Of a DNA stretch of 64,000 nt, positions 18,080-26,740 are shown in pieces. The stretch is taken from the NCBI RefSeq assembly GCF_025847235.1, contig NZ_JAOZEW010000014.1:62001-126000 (forward strand), written 5' to 3'. Every line of letters begins with the position of its first letter. Position 1 is the stretch's first letter. The stretch comes from Flavobacterium shii. Its GTDB lineage: Bacteria; Bacteroidota; Bacteroidia; Flavobacteriales; Flavobacteriaceae. Made by a program: the position numbers and the translations under genes. Below the pieces are notes generated by a model. It searched no databases. It saw nothing but the letters and a program-made list of their open reading frames with translations, and had not been told where the DNA came from.

Positions 18080-19996
18080 ATGAATACAATTGCTGAGCAT
18101 ATTGCAGATTTCCTAAAAGAATATCCGCCATTCGATAATTTGACTTTTCAAGAATTATCAGAGATTGCAACTAATATTCGTGTTATCAATTTAGAAAAAC
18201 ACGCAGTATTATTTCAAATTAATGATCCTCTACATGATAGTTTTTATGTAGTTGCTTCTGGCGTTATTAATTTATCTGTAATTGCAGATGCCGAGGAAAC
18301 TTTATTAAATAAATGCCATGATGGCGATATTTTTGGCTTACGTCCATTTTTTGCCAAAAACAACTATATGATGACGGCAAAAGCCAGAGAAGAAAGTATT
18401 GTATATGCAATACCTATTTCCGTTTTTAGACCTTTTGTAGCAAACAATCCGGATGTTTTAAATTTTTTATTAGAAAGTTTTGCAGCAAATACACGCCAAA
18501 CCAAAGACAATTCTGATTTTAAAGGAAATCATATTTCAGATAATATTTTTTATTCTGATCAACAATCAGAAATACAATATATTCAGTCTTTAAATTATAA
18601 TAACTCCCCATTAATAACTCAGGGAAATAGTATTGTTAAGGAAGTTGCATTGCGCATGACCGAAGCTATGGTTGATAATATTGTTGTTTGCGAAAACAAT
18701 AATCCTATTGGTATTGTTACAGATGCCGATTTATCTTCGAAAATTGCCACAGGTCGATTCTCAATTAATGAAACAGTTGATAAAATAATGTCCTCGCCTG
18801 TTGTAACTGTAATAGAAAATGTTTCACTTGCCGAAGCCCAATTATTAATGTTAAAACATAATGTTAGCCATTTATGTGTTACAAAAGACGGAACAAGTAA
18901 ATCGTCAGTTAAAGGAGTAATCTCCGAACATGATTTAATTGTTGCTCAAGCCAGTAATCCTGGCGTATTGATAAAAGAAATCAAACGCTCACAACTACCT
19001 AAAGATTTAAAACAAATTAGAGATCGTTTATCGGATTTAATTCAGAATTACATTCAGAAAAATATTCCGCTTTCACATATTAGTAATATTGCAAATGAAA
19101 TCAATTTAGCACTGATAAAACGATCTGTTGAGCTTTCGATTTTAGAAATGGGCTCACCTCCTGCTCGATTTGCATGGTTAAGCATTGGTAGTCAAGGAAG
19201 AAAAGAACAACTATTACTAACTGATCAGGATAGTATCTTAATTTTCGAAGATGTTACTGCAGATAAATACAGAGATGTAAAAGATTACTTTTTGCATCTT
19301 GCTAAAAGAACAACAACTACCTTAGAAAAAATAGGTTATGAATTTTGTCCAAATGGGCACATGGCAAGTAACATGATGTGGTGTAAGTCATTGACAGACT
19401 GGACAAAACAATACAATAGCTGGATGAATACTCCAGGAGAAAACAGTAATGATTTAAGCAGTATCTTCTTTGATTATGAAATCGTTTTTGGAGAGCCAAA
19501 AATCGAAGAAGCAATTGAAAATGTGATTTTTAAAAATGCAACTAACAACACCTTATTCTTTGATTTCTTAGGAAATGATGCTTTAAAGAAAAACTCACCT
19601 TTAAGTTTCTTTAAGAAATTTATAGTTGAGGAAGAAGGTCCTAATAAATTTAAGTTTGATATTAAAACTCGCGCATTAATGCCATTAATTGATGGAGCTC
19701 GTTTATTGATATTAAGTTCCAATATTAAAGGAATAAAAAATACTTATTTAAGATTTAAACAATTAGCAATTACAGATTCCAAGAATGCTGATATTTATCT
19801 TAACTGTGCCGAAGCTTTTTTAACTTTGTCTAAGTTTAGAACTATCGAAGGTTTAAAAAATGACGATTCTGGTCAATATATAAATTTAAGAGAATTATCA
19901 AAAAGCGATAAAGACAAACTAAAAAATGCATTGGCACCAATGAGAGATCTCGAAGAGCTAATAAAGAGTAAATTTCAACTGACCCAATTTTCATAA
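18080..19996 (+). CDS. cNMP-binding / CBS-pair / DUF294 nucleotidyltransferase-like signalling protein
   Basis: This is a 638-residue multidomain protein. A cyclic-nucleotide-binding-like domain is at about 20-130 (VLFQINDPLHDSFYVVASGVINL). Two CBS motifs lie at about 170-290 (IVTDADLSSKIATGRF and VKGVISEHDLIVAQ). The DUF294 GlnD-like nucleotidyltransferase core is at about 370-395 (GSQGRKEQLLLTDQDSILIF), followed by the DUF294 C-terminal substrate-binding region. The GSxGRxE and TDxD motifs are intact, so transferase chemistry is plausible. The target is unknown. The gene is followed after one base by the DnaQ-fold gene. In proteobacteria this gene pair often sits with acetate uptake/activation genes; here acs is 13.5 kb away. 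Confidence 0.88.
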   Translation: MNTIAEHIADFLKEYPPFDNLTFQELSEIATNIRVINLEKHAVLFQINDPLHDSFYVVASGVINLSVIADAEETLLNKCHDGDIFGLRPFFAKNNYMMTAKAREESIVYAIPISVFRPFVANNPDVLNFLLESFAANTRQTKDNSDFKGNHISDNIFYSDQQSEIQYIQSLNYNNSPLITQGNSIVKEVALRMTEAMVDNIVVCENNNPIGIVTDADLSSKIATGRFSINETVDKIMSSPVVTVIENVSLAEAQLLMLKHNVSHLCVTKDGTSKSSVKGVISEHDLIVAQASNPGVLIKEIKRSQLPKDLKQIRDRLSDLIQNYIQKNIPLSHISNIANEINLALIKRSVELSILEMGSPPARFAWLSIGSQGRKEQLLLTDQDSILIFEDVTADKYRDVKDYFLHLAKRTTTTLEKIGYEFCPNGHMASNMMWCKSLTDWTKQYNSWMNTPGENSNDLSSIFFDYEIVFGEPKIEEAIENVIFKNATNNTLFFDFLGNDALKKNSPLSFFKKFIVEEEGPNKFKFDIKTRALMPLIDGARLLILSSNIKGIKNTYLRFKQLAITDSKNADIYLNCAEAFLTLSKFRTIEGLKNDDSGQYINLRELSKSDKDKLKNALAPMRDLEELIKSKFQLTQFS

Positions 19997-19997
19997 T

Positions 19998-20594
19998 ATG
20001 TTAGACTGGCTGAAAAATATCAACAAAGAATACCCTGATTTTTGGAAAGAGTATCTTGCCAAATTTGAAACTAAATCGGAGCGATTTGTTGTTTTATCTA
20101 CCGAAACATCTGGGTTAAACCCAACTAAAGACGTAATACTTTCTATTGGTTCATTTGCCGTAATAAATAACAGCATTGTTATTCAGGACAGCTTTGAAGC
20201 AGTTCTTTTGCAATATAAATTTTTCCATGATAATGGACTCACAAACGAGTTTATAATTGAAAGCAAAATGGAAAAACTACCTGAACCCGATGCTCTTAAA
20301 GCGCTAATCGAATATATTGGCAATGGAGTTCTGGTTGGGCATCATATTAATTTTGATGTCGAAATGATTAACGCCGCTTTGGAAAAACTAGATTGCGGAA
20401 GATTAAAAAATGAAGCTTTGGATGTAGATGTTATGTATCGCAAACTTCACGATATTACCGATAAACAATTCTCTTTGGATGAATTGTGCGATATTTATAA
20501 AATCCCAAAAAGCGAACGAAATTCTTCTTCAGAAGATGCTTATAAAATCGCATTATTGTTTTTGAAACTCAAGTCAAGATTAGGGATAAAATAA
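19998..20594 (+). CDS. DnaQ-fold 3'-5' exonuclease-like protein with altered catalytic residues
   Basis: This 198-residue protein has the DEDDh exonuclease fold. Exo I is RFVVLSTETSGL, Exo II is VGHHINFDVEMIN and Exo III is NSSSEDAYKIALLF. In canonical DnaQ proteins Exo I reads DTETTG; here the first Asp is Ser34, while Glu36 is kept. In Exo III the general-base His position (five before the Asp) is occupied by Asn. Exonuclease activity may therefore be weak or lost. It starts one base after the DUF294 gene stop, so the two proteins are probably coupled functionally. It converges with the PPTase gene with only 4 bases between the stops. Confidence 0.82.
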   Translation: MLDWLKNINKEYPDFWKEYLAKFETKSERFVVLSTETSGLNPTKDVILSIGSFAVINNSIVIQDSFEAVLLQYKFFHDNGLTNEFIIESKMEKLPEPDALKALIEYIGNGVLVGHHINFDVEMINAALEKLDCGRLKNEALDVDVMYRKLHDITDKQFSLDELCDIYKIPKSERNSSSEDAYKIALLFLKLKSRLGIK

Positions 20595-20598
20595 AACA

Positions 20599-21087
20599 TT
20601 AAGCCAATCTTATTAATTTCATAAAACGTCCGTGATGACTTATCGAGACTGGTATTTTACAATTTGTAATTACATCTATTACATACGGAATACCAGTCTC
20701 TTTATATATTTTTGTTTCATTATCCAATGAAACAATTCTATTTAAATCATTCTCTTTTAAAACAGCTATTGTATACACATAATCTTGTGTAACTTTAGTT
20801 TTTGTAAAATACAATCTATTATCTATAGTCACTTCGCCATAACCCTCACTTTCATAAATACAAACTAATCTTAACGGAAAATAACCTCTTATTTTTGTCT
20901 CTCTATTAAATATCTTATAAGCAGCTTCTTTTCGACTCCATAAATTCCAAACCATTATTTCTGGCTTTTCTGAATTCAAAATAAGAAATTGTTCCTCAGC
21001 AGTAAAAATTTTATCCAAAAAACCTTTACGCTTCCAGTTGCTTTCCTCCTTGGCAATTTCTAAATCAACAATATCGTTCCCTATCAT
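20599..21087 (-). CDS. 4'-phosphopantetheinyl transferase
   Basis: This 162-residue protein has the PPTase signature: GNDIVDL at residues 3-9 (magnesium-binding Asp) and WSRKEAAYK at about 51-59. It transfers phosphopantetheine from CoA to a carrier-protein serine. Its start overlaps the ACP stop as ATGA (21084-21087), so it is translationally coupled to its likely substrate and is the last gene of the polyketide operon. A PPTase dedicated to this cluster is the simplest reading. Confidence 0.88.
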   Translation of the reverse strand: MIGNDIVDLEIAKEESNWKRKGFLDKIFTAEEQFLILNSEKPEIMVWNLWSRKEAAYKIFNRETKIRGYFPLRLVCIYESEGYGEVTIDNRLYFTKTKVTQDYVYTIAVLKENDLNRIVSLDNETKIYKETGIPYVIDVITNCKIPVSISHHGRFMKLIRLA

Positions 21088-21338
21088 TTTTCATCTAGTT
21101 TGGCTTGAATTATACTTAAAGCGGCTTTACCATTAATCATCTTCTCCATTGATTCATTGTCTATTATAATATCAAATTTCTCTTCAACATCAAGCACAAC
21201 ATCAACCAAATTAGCAGAGTTTATATTTAAATCTGTAATAAAATCAGTATCTTCTGTGAAATTACTAAAAGCCTCTTCGTTTTTTATATACGGCTTGACA
21301 ATGTCTTTTAATTCTATAAGTATTTGTTGACTATTCAT
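21084..21338 (-). CDS. acyl carrier protein
   Basis: This is an 84-residue acidic helical protein. The carrier serine is probably Ser41 in LNINSANLVDVVLDVEEKFDI, where the usual DSL is replaced by NSA. The downstream helix II pattern (VVLDVEEKFDI) is typical for ACPs. It carries acyl intermediates as thioesters for the neighbouring ketosynthase and dehydratase. It overlaps the PPTase gene by 4 bp and follows the ketosynthase gene by 24 bp. Confidence 0.87.
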   Translation of the reverse strand: MNSQQILIELKDIVKPYIKNEEAFSNFTEDTDFITDLNINSANLVDVVLDVEEKFDIIIDNESMEKMINGKAALSIIQAKLDEK

Positions 21339-21362
21339 ATTTATTAGGTTATTTATAAAAGA

Positions 21363-22640
21363 TTATTTTAAATTATATTTTTTCAAAATTATACAACCAT
21401 TAACATCACCAAAACCAAAACTCGCTTTGGCAATGATATTTAAATCTGAATTGATTAACTGAGTTGGAATTTTTGTTTTATCAATAATAGCTGTAATTTC
21501 TGGATTTAAATCCTCACAATTAATATTTGGAAAAATAAATCCTTGATGCAACTGTAAAACCGAAGCTACAATTTCGATACTTCCTGCTGCCGATAAACAA
21601 TGACCAACCATTGATTTTAATGCATTTACATAAGGAAAATCTATTCCTTTGCGTCCTAATGCAATACTCCAATTTTCTATTTCCAAAGCATCTTTGGAAG
21701 TTGCTGTTAAATGACCATTAATTAAATCAATTTCCAAAGCCGATATTTTAGCATTTTCTAATGCATCATTTATACATTTTTGTACAGCAATTGGATTTGG
21801 AGCCGTCATGCTTCCCTCGCCTCTCTGACCGCCGGAATTAAGATTTCCTCCTAATACTTCGGCGTAAATTCTGGCGCCTCTATTTAAAGCAGTTTCCAAA
21901 TCTTCCAGAACCAAAGCCCCTGCTCCACTCCCTGGTACAAAACCTGAAGCACTTATACTCATTGGCCTCGAGCCTTTTTCGGGAAAATCATTGTGCTTGA
22001 ATGTACACACCTTCATAGCGTCAAAACCTCCCCAGATATAAGCGCCAGAATCACTTGTTGCTCCTACCAAAATACGTTTAGCGTAGCCAGATTTTATCCG
22101 TTCATATCCCATTAATACACTTTCGGTACCTGTTGTACACGCAGATGAATTTGTAGTAACTTGATTTCCGAGACCAATTTTACCTCCTAGATAAGCACTA
22201 ACACCACTATTCATTGTTTGCGCAACCACTGTGCTTCCTAAGCGTCTGGCCTGGAAATCATCTATTTTATAAATACTTTCTCTAAATTTATCTATTCCCG
22301 AAGTTCCAGAACCAAAAATTGTTCCGCTATCCCAATCGGGATCTCCATCCCTAACAATAGTTAAACCAGCATCTTTCCAAGCGTCCAACCCTGCAATTAC
22401 ACCGTATAAGATTCCTGTAGCGTTAAAATTGCGTAATTCAAGTTCTGTAAAATACTGAGAGATTAATTCGGGAGATAATTCTGGGGTTCCCGAAATCTGA
22501 CAAGAAAATTGCAACCGTTCCAATTCAGGATCATGTTTAATTCCTGATATGCCATTTTTTAATGCATGCGTAAATGCATCAAGTCCCACCCCATTTGGAG
22601 CAACAACACCCAGACCTGTAATAACAACTCTTTTTTGCAT
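21363..22640 (-). CDS. beta-ketoacyl-ACP synthase (KAS II/FabF-like)
   Basis: This 425-residue thiolase-fold condensing enzyme has its nucleophile Cys in NSSACTTGTESVLMGYERI (about 170). The two catalytic histidines are in NGHLTATSKDALE (about 310; the usual HGTGTxxGD motif is altered to HLTATSKD) and KSMVGHCLSAAGSIE (about 345). Cys-His-His chemistry is therefore retained. It would extend acyl-ACP with malonyl-ACP by decarboxylative Claisen condensation. No partner KS-beta (chain-length factor) or ketoreductase is encoded in the cluster, so reduction steps must come from primary fatty acid synthesis. It lies 15 bp after the FabZ-like gene. Confidence 0.9.
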   Translation of the reverse strand: MQKRVVITGLGVVAPNGVGLDAFTHALKNGISGIKHDPELERLQFSCQISGTPELSPELISQYFTELELRNFNATGILYGVIAGLDAWKDAGLTIVRDGDPDWDSGTIFGSGTSGIDKFRESIYKIDDFQARRLGSTVVAQTMNSGVSAYLGGKIGLGNQVTTNSSACTTGTESVLMGYERIKSGYAKRILVGATSDSGAYIWGGFDAMKVCTFKHNDFPEKGSRPMSISASGFVPGSGAGALVLEDLETALNRGARIYAEVLGGNLNSGGQRGEGSMTAPNPIAVQKCINDALENAKISALEIDLINGHLTATSKDALEIENWSIALGRKGIDFPYVNALKSMVGHCLSAAGSIEIVASVLQLHQGFIFPNINCEDLNPEITAIIDKTKIPTQLINSDLNIIAKASFGFGDVNGCIILKKYNLK

Positions 22641-22655
22641 TTTACTATTTTTAAT

Positions 22656-23084
22656 TTAAATAATCATTCCGGCAATAACACCGGAACAAACTTCTTGATC
22701 TTGTTCATTCTTCATGCTTACTTTACACTTTAATTTTCCAAATCTAAAATATATTTTATGAGAAACAACAGTTACTTTTTCTTTCGGATATACAGGTTTT
22801 AAAAATTCAATTTCAACTGAGGTTAAAGCAATTGAATGTGTTTTGGTAAACTCTTTATTTAATATATATATCCCTAAACAAACTAGACCTATTTGCGCCA
22901 TAACTTCAGTTAAGATTACGCCGGGAGTAATTGGATTTGACGCAAAATGACCTTTGTAAAATTCCAAATTCTCATCAAAATAAAACGCCCCCTCTACCCC
23001 ATTCTCAGATATCGAAATGATTTCATCTACAAATAAAAATGGTTTAGTATAAGGTAATTTAGCTATAATATCCTGATTTATCAT
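22656..23084 (-). CDS. FabZ/FabA-like hot-dog 3-hydroxyacyl-ACP dehydratase
   Basis: This 142-residue hot-dog protein contains FYKGHFASNPITPGVILTEVMAQIG at about 42-66, matching the FabZ core (GHFPxxPxxPGV). The active-site His is kept, and the acidic residue on the central helix is Glu. It would remove water from 3-hydroxyacyl-ACP. A role as a thioesterase-like hot-dog cannot be excluded. It lies between the type III PKS (12 bp upstream) and the ketosynthase (15 bp downstream). Confidence 0.85.
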   Translation of the reverse strand: MINQDIIAKLPYTKPFLFVDEIISISENGVEGAFYFDENLEFYKGHFASNPITPGVILTEVMAQIGLVCLGIYILNKEFTKTHSIALTSVEIEFLKPVYPKEKVTVVSHKIYFRFGKLKCKVSMKNEQDQEVCSGVIAGMII

Positions 23085-23096
23085 TTTGAATTTAAT

Positions 23097-24149
23097 TTAG
23101 AATTGCAACAAAACCCTTTGTGCAGAAAATCCTGGGCCAAAACTTAACATTAACCCCTTCTCTCCTATTTTAGGTTTTTTATCCATAATTTCCTCTAATA
23201 CATATAAAACCGTTGCGCTAGACATATTACCGTATAATCGCAGTACCTCTTTTGTATCTTCGATGTTCTTCCCCAGATTCAAAAATAGATCTTCTACTGT
23301 TTGGACAATTTTTTTCCCTCCAGGATGAAATATCAAGTGATCTATATCTTCTATTTTTAAATTATTTTTGGCTAAAAAAGGATGAATAATATCGGGGAAA
23401 TGCGAAGCAATAGTTTCGGGAACTTCAATATCCAAAACCATTTGCAATCCTGTATTTACAAGCTTGAACCCCATCATGTGGATGTTGTCATAAAAATGAT
23501 ACATCTCTTCATCCAAAATTTCAGGTCCATTATCGTCTTCATGGGAAGAAAGCAAAACACAAGCAGCACCATCACCAAAAATTGCTGCGGAAACAATATT
23601 TGCCATCGAGAAATCATTCAACTGGAAAGTTGCAGTTGGACTTTCGACAGCTATTACAGCGGCACGTTTCCCAGGATTGGCTTTCAAAAAGTTCTTGGCA
23701 TAAATAATACCAGAAATTCCGGCAGCACAACCCATCTCGGTAACAGGAAGACGTACTATATCCTGACGTAGTTTTAGTTTATTAATAAGATATGCATCCA
23801 ATGAAGGAATCATAATACCAGTACAACTCACAGTAATAATGTAATCCAAACTTTTAGCGTCCCAGTTTAATTTTTGCAATGCTTTTTCCAAAACCTTTTC
23901 GCCTAAATCTATAACTTCACGAACATAAATATCATTTCTATCCTCAAATGTAGTATTCGCAAAAACTTCAATTGGATCCATAATAGAATAGCGCTTATCT
24001 ACAGTTGCTCCTTCAAAAATTTTCTTAACTTTTCGGATAAAACGCTCATCTTGCCCAATAAGCCAAGAATCTAAAAACGGAATAATTTCTTCGGTCGTTC
24101 TTGAATATTTAGGTAATTGTTTGGCAACTGTAGTTATTTTTACACTCAT
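23097..24149 (-). CDS. type III polyketide synthase (chalcone/stilbene synthase-like)
   Basis: I place the start at the ATG at 24149 (MSVKITTVAKQLP), which forms an ATGA overlap with the methyltransferase stop and gives 350 residues. A further upstream in-frame ATG at 24191 would overlap the methyltransferase by 46 bp. The Cys-His-Asn triad is visible: Cys141 in EMGCAAGISG, His in FHPGGKKIV, and Asn in YGNMSSATV. Type III synthases extend acyl-CoA (some accept acyl-ACP) starters with malonyl-CoA and cyclise to alkylresorcinols, alkylpyrones or phloroglucinols. With a dedicated ACP/KS/DH set beside it, a long or unusual acyl starter delivered by carrier protein is a reasonable inference. Confidence 0.93.
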   Translation of the reverse strand: MSVKITTVAKQLPKYSRTTEEIIPFLDSWLIGQDERFIRKVKKIFEGATVDKRYSIMDPIEVFANTTFEDRNDIYVREVIDLGEKVLEKALQKLNWDAKSLDYIITVSCTGIMIPSLDAYLINKLKLRQDIVRLPVTEMGCAAGISGIIYAKNFLKANPGKRAAVIAVESPTATFQLNDFSMANIVSAAIFGDGAACVLLSSHEDDNGPEILDEEMYHFYDNIHMMGFKLVNTGLQMVLDIEVPETIASHFPDIIHPFLAKNNLKIEDIDHLIFHPGGKKIVQTVEDLFLNLGKNIEDTKEVLRLYGNMSSATVLYVLEEIMDKKPKIGEKGLMLSFGPGFSAQRVLLQF

Positions 24150-24859
24150 ATTTTTGAAATTATCCATTGGTATCGGAATGCCCATTTCCATTGAATGTTA
24201 TATTTTTTTAAATCTAATTGCTTCGAAAAATCAACTAGTTCTCTTTTTTTGAATCCTCGTAATATTGAAGTCAATCCATCCTTACGAGACATTCCGTTTA
24301 ATCCGGTAACAAAACAAACTGCCTGAAACAACCGATAAGAAATGATACTTCTTTGCAAATCATTTATTACAACTCCGTAGCGGCTATTAGCTTTAAAAAT
24401 CGTTAATAATTTCACAATTTCATCTTCTTTAAAATGATGTAATGTCAAAGTACACAATAATATATCATATTTTAGCTCACTAAAAACTTCACTGAAAATA
24501 TCTTCACAACGATAGCATATATTAGGATAATGTACTGATAATTTTCGAGCATAATTAATTGTAAATGCATTAGCGTCGATTCCGATTAATTTAAAATTCC
24601 AATCTTGTTTTAATGCGTAATCGGCTAGCATTCTTAACATATCTCCATTCCCACATCCTACATCTACAATTGTAATAACCTGATCTTTGGACAAACCAGC
24701 TATTATTTTTTGCACTCCTTGTAAAGTTAAGTAGTTTCCTCCCAAAAGCTGATTTATTTTTGCAATTTTATCTAATGCATCTTGCAAAGTTTCACCATGT
24801 AATGTAAAATCATCCATGATTTCAATATCGTCTGTTCTGTGTTTGGTATTTATAGCCAT
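24146..24859 (-). CDS. class I SAM-dependent methyltransferase
   Basis: This 237-residue Rossmann-type methyltransferase has SAM motif I in TIVDVGCGNGDMLRMLADYAL (about 65-85), acidic motif II in KLIGIDANAFTINYAR (about 97) and DILLCTLTLHHF (about 133-144). The C-terminal tail (RYGVVINDLQRSIISYRLFQ) resembles UbiE-type small-molecule methyltransferases. By context it would O- or C-methylate the polyketide ring. Its start overlaps the flavoprotein stop (TAATG at 24857-24861) and its stop overlaps the PKS start (ATGA). Confidence 0.9.
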   Translation of the reverse strand: MAINTKHRTDDIEIMDDFTLHGETLQDALDKIAKINQLLGGNYLTLQGVQKIIAGLSKDQVITIVDVGCGNGDMLRMLADYALKQDWNFKLIGIDANAFTINYARKLSVHYPNICYRCEDIFSEVFSELKYDILLCTLTLHHFKEDEIVKLLTIFKANSRYGVVINDLQRSIISYRLFQAVCFVTGLNGMSRKDGLTSILRGFKKRELVDFSKQLDLKKYNIQWKWAFRYQWIISKI

Positions 24860-25992
24860 TAATAATTTACAGTTATAGGTTTGCCATGTGTTGCTTTAAT
24901 AATTTTGGGTAATAAAAAAGGAAACTGAATTAATAACCACATTACAAATGCAGATTTGTTTTTATTTTGTAAAAGAGTGGCTAAAAACCGACCAATTCTT
25001 AATCGCTTATTAAAATTATGATTCCACAATTTTATATATTGTTTTTCAAATTCCTGCCTTGTTTTAATTTTATTACTGCCAAAATCAAGAATTAATTCTG
25101 ATGCAATTTTAGCGCTATGAATTGCCATTGCCATCCCATTACCACATAAAGGCTGAATCAAACCTGCGCTATCACCAATCATTAGAATATGATTTTGGAT
25201 GGCAGTTTTCCTTTCAAATGAAATCTGACTTATTGTTAAAGACTTATCAAATAATAGCGTACTATTCTTAAAAAGACGTTTTAAATGTGGATTTTTACAA
25301 ATCACATTAGTTTGAAAATTATCAATACTCTTATGTTTTTTAAAAGAATCATAATTAACCAAATAACAAACATTTATTATATCATTTTCGACTTTAGAAA
25401 CACCACAATATCCTCCTTTAAAATTGTACAAACCAACAAGATCATCTGCAAAATCTCCCTTATAATGTGCTTTTACAGCTAACCAAGGTGCTTTCTTCTG
25501 AATGAATTCACGTTCTAGTTTTATATCAAAATTAGAACGTTTGCCAAAAGCACCAATAGTAATTTTTGCAGCTATTTTTTTTCTATCTAAGGTTGAAATT
25601 GTAAATAAATCATCCTGAAATCCAACATCTTCAACTGTATCATGAATTATCTCACAGCCGTTTTCGATTGCTTTTTGATACAAGTAATAATCTAAGGAAT
25701 AACGACTAATCCCGAATCCTCCCAGAGGTAAATCGCAACCAATAGTTCTTCCGTTTATTGCCGAGAATTCTAATTTTGAGATTGTTGTAGGATTCAAATC
25801 TTGAATGTTTAAATCAAGCCAATCGAGATACAATTTTACTTCGTTGGAAATGTATTCACCACAAACTTTATGTTTCGGGAATTCGTTTTTTTCAATTAAA
25901 ACAACCTGTAACTTCATTTTAGACAAATGAATAGCACATGTTAATCCTGCTAGTCCACCACCAATAATTACTACATCAGCATTTTTTTTCAT
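24859..25992 (-). CDS. FAD-dependent oxidoreductase (geranylgeranyl reductase / aromatic hydroxylase superfamily)
   Basis: This 377-residue flavoprotein has the N-terminal FAD motif VIIGGGLAGLTCAIHLSKM, the family-specific KHKVCGEYIS at about 40-49, and the second FAD motif HILMIGDSAGLIQPLCGNGMAMA at about 275-298. The superfamily includes both aromatic ring hydroxylases and isoprenoid reductases, so it could hydroxylate the polyketide ring to a quinol/quinone or reduce double bonds. It is the first gene of the seven-gene operon. The C-terminal 40 residues are hydrophobic (FVMWLLIQFPFLLPKII), suggesting membrane association, consistent with a lipid-like product. Confidence 0.88.
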   Translation of the reverse strand: MKKNADVVIIGGGLAGLTCAIHLSKMKLQVVLIEKNEFPKHKVCGEYISNEVKLYLDWLDLNIQDLNPTTISKLEFSAINGRTIGCDLPLGGFGISRYSLDYYLYQKAIENGCEIIHDTVEDVGFQDDLFTISTLDRKKIAAKITIGAFGKRSNFDIKLEREFIQKKAPWLAVKAHYKGDFADDLVGLYNFKGGYCGVSKVENDIINVCYLVNYDSFKKHKSIDNFQTNVICKNPHLKRLFKNSTLLFDKSLTISQISFERKTAIQNHILMIGDSAGLIQPLCGNGMAMAIHSAKIASELILDFGSNKIKTRQEFEKQYIKLWNHNFNKRLRIGRFLATLLQNKNKSAFVMWLLIQFPFLLPKIIKATHGKPITVNY

Positions 25993-26311
25993 ATGTAGAT
26001 ACTATTTGCTTTTAACAGATCTGATACCGTCAATTGAGTTTTTATAAGACATTTAATATTATGACGATTAATGCTATTGCTAATTTAAGTAATTTCTTAA
26101 TAGAAAACCAATTTTAAATAAAAAAGCTGGCTTAAAATTCACTTAAAACACATCCACTTTCTCCACTTATAATTATCCTGAAAAATGTCTTAATCCATCG
26201 GTTCTATAACTTATTGAGGCTAATTATAAGTTTGTCCGCTCCTTAACTTTACAAAAGTACTATTTATAGAAAAATACTTAATAAATAATTAACCTGTTAA
26301 AAACTAAAACT
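25993..26311. other. 319-bp divergent intergenic region between the PKS operon and the T6SS island
   Basis: No gene is visible. It should hold both divergent promoters. A plus-strand -7 box TAAGTTTG lies at 26227-26234 and a minus-strand TACTTTTG at 26252-26259. The latter would give the PKS operon a leader of about 260 bases. No long hairpin or leader peptide was found. Confidence 0.5.
26227..26234 (+). promoter_or_regulatory. -7 promoter box (TAAGTTTG) ahead of tssD
   Basis: This is a full match to TAnnTTTG about 78 bp before the TssD ATG. The spacing to any TTG upstream is not standard, so the assignment rests on the -7 element alone. Confidence 0.4.
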
Positions 26312-26707
26312 ATGAGTTTCCTAGCCAAATTACAAATCGATGGAGAAGAGTATAATATTCTTGATTTCAATATCAACTTTAAACAAGAAACAGATACAAC
26401 AACCAAACCAACAGGAAATGCCAAAGGAGGAATTATAAAAATGACAATTCAAGCAGATCACAGTACCAATTTTTTATCATGGATGTTAAGTAGTGACCAA
26501 AGTAAAGACGGTAAAATTACTTTTTACAGAAGAGATGCTATGAGCAAAATGAAAGAGCTAACCTTCGAAAAAGCTTTTTGTATAGGCTATGAAGAACAAT
26601 TTTCGAGTACAAACGATATTCCGATGAAGATAACAATGGAAATAGTAAGCCGTGAAATGGCTTTTGGTGAGGCTAAATTCCTCAATGACTGGATCGAATT
26701 GATTTAA
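26312..26707 (+). CDS. tssD: type VI secretion tube protein TssD/Hcp, Bacteroidota type
   Basis: This 131-residue protein begins MSFLAKLQIDGEEYNILDFN. It contains TTKPTGNAKGGIIKMTIQADHSTNFLSWML at about 31-60, the pattern of Bacteroidota (T6SS subtype iii) Hcp-like tube proteins, and it ends in a beta strand with MKITMEIVSREMAFGEA. Hcp rings stack into the inner tube and can carry small effectors. No sheath, baseplate or membrane-complex genes lie in the window, so this is a satellite Hcp next to VgrG rather than the main apparatus locus. Confidence 0.88.
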   Translation: MSFLAKLQIDGEEYNILDFNINFKQETDTTTKPTGNAKGGIIKMTIQADHSTNFLSWMLSSDQSKDGKITFYRRDAMSKMKELTFEKAFCIGYEEQFSSTNDIPMKITMEIVSREMAFGEAKFLNDWIELI

Positions 26708-26740
26708 ATTCTAAAATACCAACCAATAAGCCAACATATC

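Noticed and set aside
24150..24191. Longer start for the type III PKS
   Set aside because: It would overlap the methyltransferase by 46 bp. The ATG at 24149 gives the typical ATGA overlap and the family-like N-terminus.
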